Source: Dokdonella_A sp963775445 (lineage in GTDB: Bacteria; Pseudomonadota; Gammaproteobacteria; Xanthomonadales; Rhodanobacteraceae). From it: DNA of 64,000 nucleotides. This document shows positions 53,397 to 62,110 of this stretch, piece after piece. The notes beneath the pieces were generated by a model. It was not told the origin of the DNA and searched no databases. It was given only the letters and a program-made list of their open reading frames with translations. The stretch covers positions 744,001 through 808,000 of the forward strand of contig CAVZIT010000004.1 in the NCBI GenBank assembly GCA_963775445.1, in the 5' to 3' direction. Numbering within the stretch: the stretch's first letter is position 1; each line of letters opens with the position of its first letter. Position numbers and translations under genes: made by a program.

Positions 53397-55515
53397 TTTC
53401 ATCGCCCGACTAAAGCAACGCAAACTGATGCAGTGGGCGCTGGCCTATGTGGCCTTCGCCTTTGCCCTGTTGCAGGGCATCGACATCGTCGCCGCGAAGT
53501 TCGCTTGGCCCGACAGCGTCGAACGGGTGCTGATCATCGCCTTGTGCGTCGGATTTTTCGTCACCGTATTGCTGGCCTGGTATCACGGTGAGCAAGGGCG
53601 ACAGCGCGTCAGCGGTGCGGAGCTGTTGCTGATGGCTTTGGTACTTGCCGTGGGCGGTGGTTTTCTTTGGCAGTTCTCGCGCGCACCAAGTCCGGCAACG
53701 CCGGGTGGCAGAAAGGCGCCAACGACCGTTTCGAATGGCGAACCAGCGCCGGTACGCACCAGGCATGCATCCACGGCAACGCCGCGTGAGGCGGTCGCCG
53801 CTGTCTCGAACAGCGAGGTTTCGTCCAAGTCCATCGCCGTGCTGCCGTTCGAGAACCTCAGTGCCGACAAGAACAACGCCTACTTCGCCAACGGCATGCA
53901 GGACATGATCCTGACCAAGCTGGCCGGCATCGGCGATCTGAAAGTGATCTCGCGCACCTCGACGGAAAAATACGCAAGCCGCCCGGATAACCTCAAGGCC
54001 GTCGCCCGGCAACTTGGCGTGGCCACGATTCTCGAAGGCAGCGTGCAGAAGGCCGGCGACCAGGTGCTGATCAACGTGCAGTTGATCGACGCGGCCAGCG
54101 ACAACCATCTGTGGGCGGATGCCTACGCGCGCAAGCTCGACAACATTTTCGGCGTCGAAGGCGAGGTCGCGCAGAAGGTTTCCGATGCGCTCAAGGCCAA
54201 ACTCACGCCCGTCGAAGCCGCCCACGTGGCCGAGGCGCCGACCCACAATGCGGCGGCGTTCGATGTGTTCCTGAAGGCGGAAGAACTGGCGCAGAAGGCA
54301 TATACGTTGCAATCGGAGACGGCCTTCCTGGCGGCTGACACCGAATATATGAAAGCGATCGCGCTCGATCCGGATTTCGCGTTGGCCTACGCACGACTCG
54401 CCTTCAATCAGCTCGAACGGCATTGGTTGGCCACCCCGTTGACAGCGGCGCAACTGGCGACTAACAAGGCCTATGTCGATCGCGCGCTGGCCCTGGCGCC
54501 GAATCTTCCCGAGGCACACCTGGCGCTTGGCTATTATTTTTATTACGGCTTCCGCCAGTACGCCGGCGCCACCAGCGAGTTCAAGCGCGCTCTGGCGCTG
54601 GCCCCCAATAACGTTGATGCATTGGCCGGGCTGGCCTATGTCGCACGACGTTCCGGGCAGGTTATACAAGCGTTGGACTACCTGAAGCGGGCGGTGGCGA
54701 TCTCTCCGCGCGATTCCGCGCTGCTGACGTCGTACGGTGAGACGCTTGCACTGATTCGCCAGTATGCGCAGGCGGACGCCCAGTTGCGGCGTTCACTGAT
54801 ATTGTCGCCGGACGACGCCAATTCGTATGATGTGATGCTGTCGATGCAGCTGTTCGGATTTGGCAATGCCGACGCCACTAGCGAAGCGGTAAAGGCATTA
54901 CCGGGTTGGCGGATCGCCTATCAAAACATCGAGGCCGGCGACGTCTTGTTGCTCGTCAATACACGCATCTACGCCGACGTTTTTGCGCGCCATTTCGATG
55001 CGGCCCTGCACGCCTGGGACTCGGCACCCACCGAAACGCAAGAACAGCGGCGCACCGGACAGGTGGCACGCATCGTAATCAAACTTCTTGCCGGTCGCGC
55101 TGAACAAGCGCGTCCTGAATGCGTGCAACTGGCTCCCTCACTGCGGGCTGCGTTGGCACAGGAGCCGAAGTTACTGTCGCTGTTGCAGCAATTGAGCTGG
55201 GTGGAGGTGTGTCTGGGCCGTCATGCGCAGGCCATCGCCCTGGCGCAACGCGCCGTGGCCGCTCTGCCGCTTTCCAAGGACAGCTATTACGCCACCTTTC
55301 AACTGGCCGGCCTGGCCCAGATTGCCGCGTGGGCCGGCGCTCACGACCTGGCCTTGACGACCATCCGCCGGCTGCTGGCGATGCCGGCGGGTGGCGTGAT
55401 GTCGATCGAGCGTCTCAAGCTTGACCCGGTGTTTGATCCATTGCGCCAGGACGCGCGCTTCAAGAAACTCATCGAAGACGGGGAAGCCGGCGAAAGGGCA
55501 CAGGCGAAGCCATGA
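53389..55515 (+). CDS. TolB-like/TPR membrane protein, paralogue 6
   Basis: 708 residues from GTG 53389. Anchor TDFIARLKQRKLMQWALAYV and WPDSVERVLIIALCVGFFVT, almost the same as paralogue 4 at DNA level. TolB-like KSIAVLPFENLSADKNNAYF, VISRTSTEKYASRPDNLKAV, VATILEGSVQKAGDQVLINV. TPR-like repeats then LDPVFDPLRQDARFKKLIED. Part of the TPR region resembles paralogue 2. Overlaps the following decayed copy by ATGA. Confidence 0.87.
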   Translation: MTDFIARLKQRKLMQWALAYVAFAFALLQGIDIVAAKFAWPDSVERVLIIALCVGFFVTVLLAWYHGEQGRQRVSGAELLLMALVLAVGGGFLWQFSRAPSPATPGGRKAPTTVSNGEPAPVRTRHASTATPREAVAAVSNSEVSSKSIAVLPFENLSADKNNAYFANGMQDMILTKLAGIGDLKVISRTSTEKYASRPDNLKAVARQLGVATILEGSVQKAGDQVLINVQLIDAASDNHLWADAYARKLDNIFGVEGEVAQKVSDALKAKLTPVEAAHVAEAPTHNAAAFDVFLKAEELAQKAYTLQSETAFLAADTEYMKAIALDPDFALAYARLAFNQLERHWLATPLTAAQLATNKAYVDRALALAPNLPEAHLALGYYFYYGFRQYAGATSEFKRALALAPNNVDALAGLAYVARRSGQVIQALDYLKRAVAISPRDSALLTSYGETLALIRQYAQADAQLRRSLILSPDDANSYDVMLSMQLFGFGNADATSEAVKALPGWRIAYQNIEAGDVLLLVNTRIYADVFARHFDAALHAWDSAPTETQEQRRTGQVARIVIKLLAGRAEQARPECVQLAPSLRAALAQEPKLLSLLQQLSWVEVCLGRHAQAIALAQRAVAALPLSKDSYYATFQLAGLAQIAAWAGAHDLALTTIRRLLAMPAGGVMSIERLKLDPVFDPLRQDARFKKLIEDGEAGERAQAKP

Positions 55516-55979
55516 CCGATCTTTGGCGGCGCCTGAAGCAACGCAAGCTGGTGCAGTGGGCGTTGGCCTATCTGGCCGGCGCGTGGGCGCTGCTGCAGGT
55601 GCTGGACCTGGCTGCCGGCGGCTACCACTGGCCGGACCCTGGTCATGCATGTGGCCTTCGGCGTGCTCGCGCTGGGCCTGGTGATCGCCGTGCTGCTGGC
55701 CTGGTACCACGGCGAACGCGGTACGCAGAAGGTCACGGGCGTGGAACTGCTGTTGCTGGCCGGCGTGTTCGCCATCGGCGGATTCCTGATCTGGCACTAC
55801 GCGGGCTCCAGGTCGCCACCCACGAGTGCGGGGCACGCGCATGTGCTCGCGGTCGCGACTTCCACGGCGGGACCGAAGCCGAATACTGGCGCAAGAAAGG
55901 ATTCCCGCCGCAATGCCGTGCGGTCGGTGCCGATGACTTCATTTGTGATGCGCCGAAGTTGAAGGCGGCCAAGTCATGA
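55512..55979 (+). pseudogene. Decayed TolB/TPR copy (anchor and C-terminal tail only)
   Basis: Begins MTDLWRRLKQRKLVQWALAY, the array anchor. Near 55640 a frame change moves the second and third spans (VIAVLLAWYHGERGTQKVTG, LLLLAGVFAIGGFLIWHYAG) to another frame. Homology then returns to the first frame for what looks like a paralogue tail (EYWRKKGFPPQCRAVGADDF). The TolB-like and TPR parts are deleted. Confidence 0.75.
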
Positions 55980-56190
55980 GCCTGATTGACGAACAGCCAA
56001 TGTCAATGGCTCGGACACCGTCGCCATGGCTCAATTGCAGTTGGGCGAACGTGATGCCGCACATCCATGTTCGATCCGCTGCGATCCGCGCTTCGTCGCC
56101 GTGGTGGAGAAATTGAAAACCCACGATCCGCATTTCCCCAAGGTCTGCGCGCGGAAACGCGGACAAGAACCTGCTCGCTGATCTCAGGCA
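55976..56190 (+). pseudogene. C-terminal remnant of a TolB/TPR copy
   Basis: An open stretch reads QLQLGERDAAHPCSIRCDPR, then FVAVVEKLKTHDPHFPKVCA. The DPRF...L motif matches the end of this protein family. It has no anchor of its own and is preceded by an ATGA at 55976. Confidence 0.5.
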
Positions 56191-56450
56191 ACGCAAGCGG
56201 GTGCCGTGAGCTCTGGTCACGTGGCCGCGTCATTCGCACTGCTCCAAGGTATCGACATCGTCGTGCACCAATTCGGTTGACCCGATGGATTACAGCGCGG
56301 CGCGACGCTGGCGATGGTCCCGGGATTTCTTGTCGTGTTGCTGCTGTCCTGGCGTCACGGCGAGCGTGGCGTGCAGAAAGCTTCCGGAAGCGAGTTGTTG
56401 CGGCTGACGTTGTTGCTTTGCGATAGGGAACGATTACCAGGCAACGGCTG
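56167..56450 (+). pseudogene. N-terminal remnant of a TolB/TPR copy
   Basis: Reading across frames gives LLADLRQRKRV, then HVAASFALLQGIDIVVHQFG, then RGATLAMVPGFLVVLLLSWR and HGERGVQKASGSELLRLTLL. These are the anchor and second span of the array's TolB/TPR family, interrupted by stops and frame changes. No downstream domains remain before the M61 peptidase gene. Confidence 0.7.
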
Positions 56451-56497
56451 AGGATGGTGCGCAGCCCGTTCACGGTCTCACGACCGCAACAGGGACC

Positions 56498-58414
56498 CTA
56501 TTGCCGCGCGCGAATGATCGCGCCGAGTCGATCGGGCGTTCCGTCGATGCGCATCAAATGCGGATATCTGGGGCCGTCGTGATAGTCGATCCTGACGGTC
56601 GAAAAGATCTCGCCGTTGCGCACCAGGAGTTCAATCGGACGCTGGTCGGTTTTGGCCGTCTTTACTGCTGCTTTGAGCAAGTCGCCATCGTAGGCTTCGC
56701 CATCGACTGCGACGATCTTCATGCCCGGTGCGAGGCCCGCGTCGAAGGCGGGGCTGTTCCATAGCACGTCGCTCAGGGTGCCGGCATTGTTATTTCCGTC
56801 GTGGGCGCCGGAAATCGTCATGCCCAGCGAATAGGTGAGATCGACGTACTTGCGCACTTTTTCGCTGGCCTTGAACAACGCGGTCGGGGTGTCGGCGTAA
56901 ACCAGCTTCCAGCCGCCGCGCGTGATTCCGTCGAGCGGCGCGGCCGGATCGGTGGAGTCGAGCCGCTTGCGCAGAAACGCGGCCCAGTCGTTCGGTTGCA
57001 CGCGATTCAGGGCCTCGACGATGTCGTCAAACGTGTAGGTCACGGTCCGGTAGTTGCCATTGTCGATGCCATAGAATCCGCGCGCGAAATCATCGAGCGA
57101 GCGCTTTCCACCGGACATCTCGCGAATCTTCGTGTCCACGTCGAGCCAGATCAACTCGCCCTCGGTGTAGAAATCCGTGCGACGCCGCCATGACGCCCAG
57201 GCGCGCGGCGCGTAATAGAGCACCTGCGCCTCGTCGGCCGTATCCTGCACGGGTCGCCAGCTACGACCTGGGCGGTGATTCATTTCGGCCGCGACCATCG
57301 CCAGTCCGGCGCGGAACTGCTCGGGGTTGCGCAGCCCCGAGCGCGCCGTCAGCACCGGACCGAAATAGTCGGTAAGCCCCTCGTAGACCCACAGCAGATC
57401 GTCCTTCATCGGCACGTTGAAATTCGGCGTCCACAAGTCCGCGGGCCGGCGGAACTTGCCGTTCCACGAATGCACGTATTCGTGCGGCAGCAGGCCCGTT
57501 CCGGTCATGTACGTGTCCGGATCGATGAAGTATTTGGCACCCAGGCGGTCGTCGCTGGACTGGTGATGCTCGAGTCCGAAATGCCCCGTGCTGTCGGACA
57601 GGGTGAACAGGAAATCGTAGTGATCGTAGTGGTGCGAGCCAAACAGCGCATACGCCTGGGTCACGAGATTGCGCGCGGCGGCGATCTGGACATCGCTGAT
57701 CACGAGTTCACCGGGATGATCCGCGACGACATCCAGATGCACCGGTACCTTGGCGCCGGGCGCGAGATCGACGCGCTTGAAATAGCGTCCCGCGATCAGT
57801 GGCGAATCAACCAGGTTGTTGAATGTCACCGGCTTGAACGAGATGTTGCCGCCCGTGCTGCGGGCAGTTTCCAGTGCAGTGCCGAATTCCCAGCCGGACG
57901 GCAACGCCACCGAGGGTTGGATCTGGATATCGCGCGAGTAATAACCGGCCGGATAGAACGCGACCTGATTCCATTCCAGATCGACGATCCTGCTGGTGGC
58001 CGATACGCTGCCTCCGAACGCGCCCCCGCCGGTCGGTGAGAGGAACTGGAATTTGAGATCAAGCGCATCGATTCCGGCCGGCACGGCCAGGTGCAAGGTG
58101 TACATGTCCGCAAGATCGCGCCGCCACGCGATGCGCTTGCCGTTGCCGCTGATCACGAGACCGGCGATGTTTTCGATCGGCCCGCTCGGCGAGTGCTCGC
58201 CCGGGATCCATTTCGGATAGTAAAGATCGACTTTGCCCGGCTGTACCGGGATGGTTTCCTGCACGCGAAAAATCTTGCGCGCGGCATCGGCAAGGTCGAC
58301 CTTCAGCGTCAAGTTTCCCGGATACGGGCGATCGACCGGTTCGCTGTGGACGACGGCGGCGCAGCACAGGGCGCAAGCGGCGCAGAGCATGGTACTTCGA
58401 CGGGCGGCCTTCAT
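56498..58414 (-). CDS. M61-family metallopeptidase (glycyl aminopeptidase type)
   Basis: 638 residues with a signal peptide (MLCAACALCCAAVVHSEPVD). The zinc site HEYVHSWNGK with downstream acidic residues (EGLTDYFG) is near residue 340. A C-terminal PDZ domain is suggested by SLGMTISGAHDGNNNAGTLS and GLAPGMKIVAVDGEAYDG. M61 enzymes cleave N-terminal Gly/Ala in the periplasm or outside the cell. GGAG 8 bases before ATG 58414 and the signal peptide decide the start; an open extension upstream is not supported. Confidence 0.92.
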   Translation of the reverse strand: MKAARRSTMLCAACALCCAAVVHSEPVDRPYPGNLTLKVDLADAARKIFRVQETIPVQPGKVDLYYPKWIPGEHSPSGPIENIAGLVISGNGKRIAWRRDLADMYTLHLAVPAGIDALDLKFQFLSPTGGGAFGGSVSATSRIVDLEWNQVAFYPAGYYSRDIQIQPSVALPSGWEFGTALETARSTGGNISFKPVTFNNLVDSPLIAGRYFKRVDLAPGAKVPVHLDVVADHPGELVISDVQIAAARNLVTQAYALFGSHHYDHYDFLFTLSDSTGHFGLEHHQSSDDRLGAKYFIDPDTYMTGTGLLPHEYVHSWNGKFRRPADLWTPNFNVPMKDDLLWVYEGLTDYFGPVLTARSGLRNPEQFRAGLAMVAAEMNHRPGRSWRPVQDTADEAQVLYYAPRAWASWRRRTDFYTEGELIWLDVDTKIREMSGGKRSLDDFARGFYGIDNGNYRTVTYTFDDIVEALNRVQPNDWAAFLRKRLDSTDPAAPLDGITRGGWKLVYADTPTALFKASEKVRKYVDLTYSLGMTISGAHDGNNNAGTLSDVLWNSPAFDAGLAPGMKIVAVDGEAYDGDLLKAAVKTAKTDQRPIELLVRNGEIFSTVRIDYHDGPRYPHLMRIDGTPDRLGAIIRARQ

Positions 58415-58650
58415 GTTGTTTTCTCCGGAGTCGATGCGTTGCACGGCGACGCCGCGCGATTCATGCAGCTTGCGCGATCGCCCGCACCTGCCGTCACGTT
58501 GCAGCCGTTCCGACCGCGATGCTTCGCTGTTCCAGTGCGCCAGGTGACGCCGTTTCGGATGGTTGCTGCGCAAATCGCGCGGCGACCCCGAGCATCGACG
58601 TCGTTTCACCGCGGCTACGTTAGAATATCGCACTTGTCACCGGAGGTTAG

Positions 58651-59538
58651 ATGAGCGAATCCTGCTCCGCTGGCGCGCGCTTTCGTGCTGCCGTCGCCGA
58701 GGAACAACCGCTGCAGGTGGTGGGTGCGATTACCGCCTATGCCGCGCGCATGGCCCAGCGCAGTGGATTTCGCGCAATCTACCTTTCCGGCGGAGGCGTC
58801 GCGGCGAATTCGCTCGGCATGCCCGATCTCGGCATCAGCACGATGGAAGACGTGCTCATCGATGCGCGCCGGATCGTCGATGCGACAGGCATACCTTTGC
58901 TGGTCGACATCGACACAGGCTGGGGCGGTGCGTTCAACATTGCACGCACGATCCGCAACTTCGAGCGCGCTGGTGTCGCCGCCGTGCACATCGAGGATCA
59001 GGTCGGGCAAAAGCGCTGCGGGCATCGTCCGGGCAAGGAAGTGGTCAGCGCCGCCGAGATGGTCGACCGCGTCAAGGCAGCCGTCGATGCGCGCAGCGAT
59101 GCGAGCTTCGTCATCATGGCGCGTACCGATGCCGCTGCGGTCGAAGGCGTCGACGCGGCGATCGAACGAGCTTGCGCTTATGTCGACGCCGGCGCCGACA
59201 TGATCTTTCCGGAGGCGATGAAAACACTGGACGACTATCGTGCGTTCAAGGCCGCCGTAAACGTCCCGATCCTGGCCAACCTCACCGAATTCGGCTCCAC
59301 GCCGCTTTTCACGACAGACGAGTTGCGCAGCGCCGAAGTCGACATCGCCCTGTACTGCTGCGGCGCGTATCGCGCGATGAACAAGGCGGCGCTGCGCTTC
59401 TACGAAACCGTGCGCCGCGAAGGTACGCAGAAGAACATCATCGATATCCTGCAGACACGCAACGAGCTGTACGACTTCCTCGGTTATCACGCCTACGAAG
59501 ACAAGCTCGACGCGCTGTTCTCGAAGACCGGGAAATGA
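58651..59538 (+). CDS. prpB: Methylisocitrate lyase
   Basis: Splits 2-methylisocitrate into pyruvate and succinate, the last step of the methylcitrate cycle for propionyl-CoA. The 295-residue product has the isocitrate-lyase superfamily motif KRCGHRPGK with the catalytic cysteine, DIDTGWGGAFNIARTI and MARTDAAAVEG. Length and motifs fit PrpB rather than AceA. Its stop overlaps the next ATG as ATGA. Confidence 0.94.
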   Translation: MSESCSAGARFRAAVAEEQPLQVVGAITAYAARMAQRSGFRAIYLSGGGVAANSLGMPDLGISTMEDVLIDARRIVDATGIPLLVDIDTGWGGAFNIARTIRNFERAGVAAVHIEDQVGQKRCGHRPGKEVVSAAEMVDRVKAAVDARSDASFVIMARTDAAAVEGVDAAIERACAYVDAGADMIFPEAMKTLDDYRAFKAAVNVPILANLTEFGSTPLFTTDELRSAEVDIALYCCGAYRAMNKAALRFYETVRREGTQKNIIDILQTRNELYDFLGYHAYEDKLDALFSKTGK

Positions 59539-60122
59539 GCGAAGCGAAGGACCGGAAAGCGGTGGCGCACTCGCGTACCGACTGGGACCGCGTCACCGCG
59601 ATTGCCGCGATCGTGATCGGGCTGGTCGCCGTTGCGGTGGCGGCTTATACCGCAGTCGTTCAGCGCGAACAGGTGCGCGCGCAGGTATGGCCGTATCTGA
59701 TCAGTGGCAACGATGATCTGACCCAGTCACTGACCGTGAACAATAAGGGCGTGGGCCCGGCGATCGTGCGCAGCGTGCAGCTCCGGATCAATGGCAAGCC
59801 TCAGACAGATTGGAATCACGCGCTGGCCGCGTTGGGGTTGCCGCCGCACCACTTCATTCAGTCGACTATCAATTATGACGTGCTGAGCCCCGGGGAAGAG
59901 TTGCAGGTCATCCGGTTTCCCGATCAGGGCCTGTGGCAGCGTTTTGGCTCCGCCGCTTCGGATCGATTGGCGATGGATATCTGTTTCTGCTCGACCTTGG
60001 GCGAGTGCTGGGTGTCCAGCAACAACAATCTCATCGGCCCCCCGTCGATGTCGCTTCAGTTGCGGGTGAAGCCCGTCGATCAGTGCCCGCGGCTGCCGCC
60101 CGCGGAAATATTCAATAATTGA
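59535..60122 (+). CDS. Single-span protein of unknown function between prpB and prpC
   Basis: 195 residues. A short basic N-terminus, one span (AIAAIVIGLVAVAVAAYTAV) and a periplasmic-looking domain with SGNDDLTQSLTVNNKGVGPA, QSTINYDVLSPGEELQVIRF and two cysteines at DICFCSTLGECWV. It starts inside prpB's stop (ATGA) and lies 41 bases before prpC, so it is in the operon, but such a gene is not a known methylcitrate-cycle component. No family was recognised. Confidence 0.75.
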   Translation: MSEAKDRKAVAHSRTDWDRVTAIAAIVIGLVAVAVAAYTAVVQREQVRAQVWPYLISGNDDLTQSLTVNNKGVGPAIVRSVQLRINGKPQTDWNHALAALGLPPHHFIQSTINYDVLSPGEELQVIRFPDQGLWQRFGSAASDRLAMDICFCSTLGECWVSSNNNLIGPPSMSLQLRVKPVDQCPRLPPAEIFNN

Positions 60123-60151
60123 GGGCCACGCCATGTTGTGTGCATGGCCCT
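60122..60151 (+). promoter_or_regulatory. Hairpin just before prpC
   Basis: AGGGCCA (60122-60128) and TGGCCCT (60145-60151) form a 7-bp stem with a 16-base loop, immediately upstream of the prpC ribosome-binding site (GGAGAG). It could stabilise the mRNA end or modulate prpC translation. It has no T run. Confidence 0.35.
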
Positions 60152-60163
60152 TCGGAGAGAATG

Positions 60164-61312
60164 ATGAGCGAGAACGCAACGCGGCCCAAACCCAAGAAAT
60201 CCGTTGCCCTGTCCGGCGTCGCCGCCGGCAATACTGCGCTGTGCACGGTCGGGCGCAGCGGAAATGACCTGCACTACCGTGGCTACGACATCGCCGATCT
60301 GGCGGCCAAGGCGAGCTTCGAGGAAGTCGCGCACCTATTGGTTCACGAGCGTCTGCCGACCTGGTCGGAGCTCAAGGTCTATCGCGAAAAGTTGCGGCGT
60401 CTGCGTGGCTTGCCGCAAGCGGTGCGCGCGGCCCTCGAGTTGTTGCCCCCCGCGACCCATCCGATGGATGTGATGCGCAGCGGCTGTTCGATACTCGGCA
60501 GCGTGTTGCCGGAAAGCGAGGATCACAACGCAGCGGGTGCGCGCGACATCGCCGACCAGTTGATCGCCAGTTTCGGATCGATGCTGCTGTACTGGTATCA
60601 CTACAGCCACAGTGGCCGACGCATCGACACCGAGACTGACGATGACTCGATCGCGGGACACTTCCTGCATCTGTTGCACGGCACCGAGCCGAGCGCGCTG
60701 CACGCGGGCGCGCTGGACAAGTCACTGGTGTTGTATGCCGAGCACGAATTCAACGCGAGCACCTTCGCCGCGCGCGTGATTGCGGGCACTGGCAGCGATT
60801 TCTATTCGGCAATCACCGGCGCAATCGGCGCATTGCGCGGTCCCAAGCACGGCGGAGCCAACGAGGCGGCGATGGAAATCATCTCGCGCTACGTTTCGGC
60901 AGACCAAGCCGAAGGCGACATGCGCGAACGGATCGCACGAAAAGAAATCGTCATCGGTTTCGGCCATCCGGTCTACACCACCGGCGATCCGCGCAACCCG
61001 ATCATCAAGGAGCTGAGCCGAAAGTTGTGCAACGAAGGTGGCAATCCGCGCCTGTTCGAGATCTCCGAGCGCATCGAGCAGTTGTTGTGGGAGCAGAAGA
61101 AAATGTTCCCGAATCTCGACTGGTATTCGGCCTCGACCTACCACATGATGGGCGTGCCGACCGCGATGTTCACGCCGCTGTTCGTGATCTCGCGCACTTC
61201 CGGCTGGAGTGCGCACGTGATCGAGCAGCGCATGGACGGCAAGATCATCCGGCCCAGCGCGAACTACACGGGCCCTGACGAGCGCGGCTTCACGCCGATC
61301 GACAAGCGGTAA
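60164..61312 (+). CDS. prpC: 2-methylcitrate synthase
   Basis: Condenses propionyl-CoA with oxaloacetate. The 382-residue citrate-synthase-fold protein shows GNTALCTVGRSGNDLHYRGY, HLLVHERLPTWSEL, GPKHGGANEAAMEI, IGFGHPVYTTGDPRNPIIK and FTPLFVISRTSGWSAHVIEQ. Length and GDPRN favour PrpC over the longer GltA. ATG 60164 is 6 bases after GGAGA; the ATG immediately before it is too close. Confidence 0.93.
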   Translation: MSENATRPKPKKSVALSGVAAGNTALCTVGRSGNDLHYRGYDIADLAAKASFEEVAHLLVHERLPTWSELKVYREKLRRLRGLPQAVRAALELLPPATHPMDVMRSGCSILGSVLPESEDHNAAGARDIADQLIASFGSMLLYWYHYSHSGRRIDTETDDDSIAGHFLHLLHGTEPSALHAGALDKSLVLYAEHEFNASTFAARVIAGTGSDFYSAITGAIGALRGPKHGGANEAAMEIISRYVSADQAEGDMRERIARKEIVIGFGHPVYTTGDPRNPIIKELSRKLCNEGGNPRLFEISERIEQLLWEQKKMFPNLDWYSASTYHMMGVPTAMFTPLFVISRTSGWSAHVIEQRMDGKIIRPSANYTGPDERGFTPIDKR

Positions 61313-61361
61313 GTGAGTGGGGCCGGAAGCGGTCCGATCCCCATCTCTCAGACCTCAGACC

Positions 61362-61970
61362 TCACGACAACCCTTCCTCCTTGAGCACCTTCTGAACCGC
61401 CGAGTCCTTCGACATGCGCTCGAAGAATCGCTCCAGGTTGTCGTAGCCGGACAAGTCGACCTTCATCGACTTGGCCCAGCGCAGCACCACGAAAAGATAC
61501 GGATCCGCGATCGAGCGCGAACCGGCAAGCCAGTCGCGCCCTTGCAATTGCTGGTTGGCGCGTTCCAACAGCTCGCGCAGCTTGGTGCGCGCTTTGTCCT
61601 TGGTCTTGGCCGCTGCTGTCTCGTCGAGATAACCGGTGCTGCCAAACAGCGGATGGAAGGCCGGATGCACATCGGCGTTGAGGAAAGCCAGCCAGCGGTT
61701 GATTTCGGCGCGGCTGCGAGAGCTTCCGTCGCCGCCGAGTTTCGATTCCGGAAAGCTGTCCGCGAGGTAATTGAGGATGGCAGCGTTCTGGGTCAGCACC
61801 CAACCATTCTGTTCGAGCACAGGAACCGCGCCGTTGGGATTCAACTTCAGGTACCAGTCCTTCTTGATGTCGTCATGGCTGAGCTTCTGCGTCTCGTAGG
61901 GCTTGCCGATCCATTCGAGCGCGATGTGATCGCTCAACGAGCAGGCTCCGGGCATGTAGTAGAGTTTCAT
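61362..61970 (-). CDS. Glutathione S-transferase
   Basis: 202 residues with the thioredoxin-like N-terminal domain (MKLYYMPGACSLSDHIALEW, NPNGAVPVLEQNGWVLTQNA, then AILNYLAD) and the helical C-terminal domain (SRSIADPYLFVVLRWAK). Features PGACSL and the Asp of SIADPYLF fit the beta-class bacterial enzymes. It is inserted between prpC and prpD on the opposite strand. GGAG precedes the ATG. Substrate unknown. Confidence 0.9.
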   Translation of the reverse strand: MKLYYMPGACSLSDHIALEWIGKPYETQKLSHDDIKKDWYLKLNPNGAVPVLEQNGWVLTQNAAILNYLADSFPESKLGGDGSSRSRAEINRWLAFLNADVHPAFHPLFGSTGYLDETAAAKTKDKARTKLRELLERANQQLQGRDWLAGSRSIADPYLFVVLRWAKSMKVDLSGYDNLERFFERMSKDSAVQKVLKEEGLS

Positions 61971-62110
61971 GATTGCTCCATGTCGTGTGCGCCTTATCCA
62001 ATGGAGGCGTGCGCCATGGATTCAAGCGCAGATCGTCGGCACAATGCGCGCCCATTTTCGCGTGGTTCGTCGCCGCCAAAGCCCGGACCCGCCCGTTTCT
62101 GGAGACCTTG

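Noticed and set aside
28612..55515. Adenylate cyclases among the TolB/TPR proteins
   Set aside because: Related families are often annotated as cyclases because some members carry a class III cyclase domain. No such domain is present in any of these proteins.
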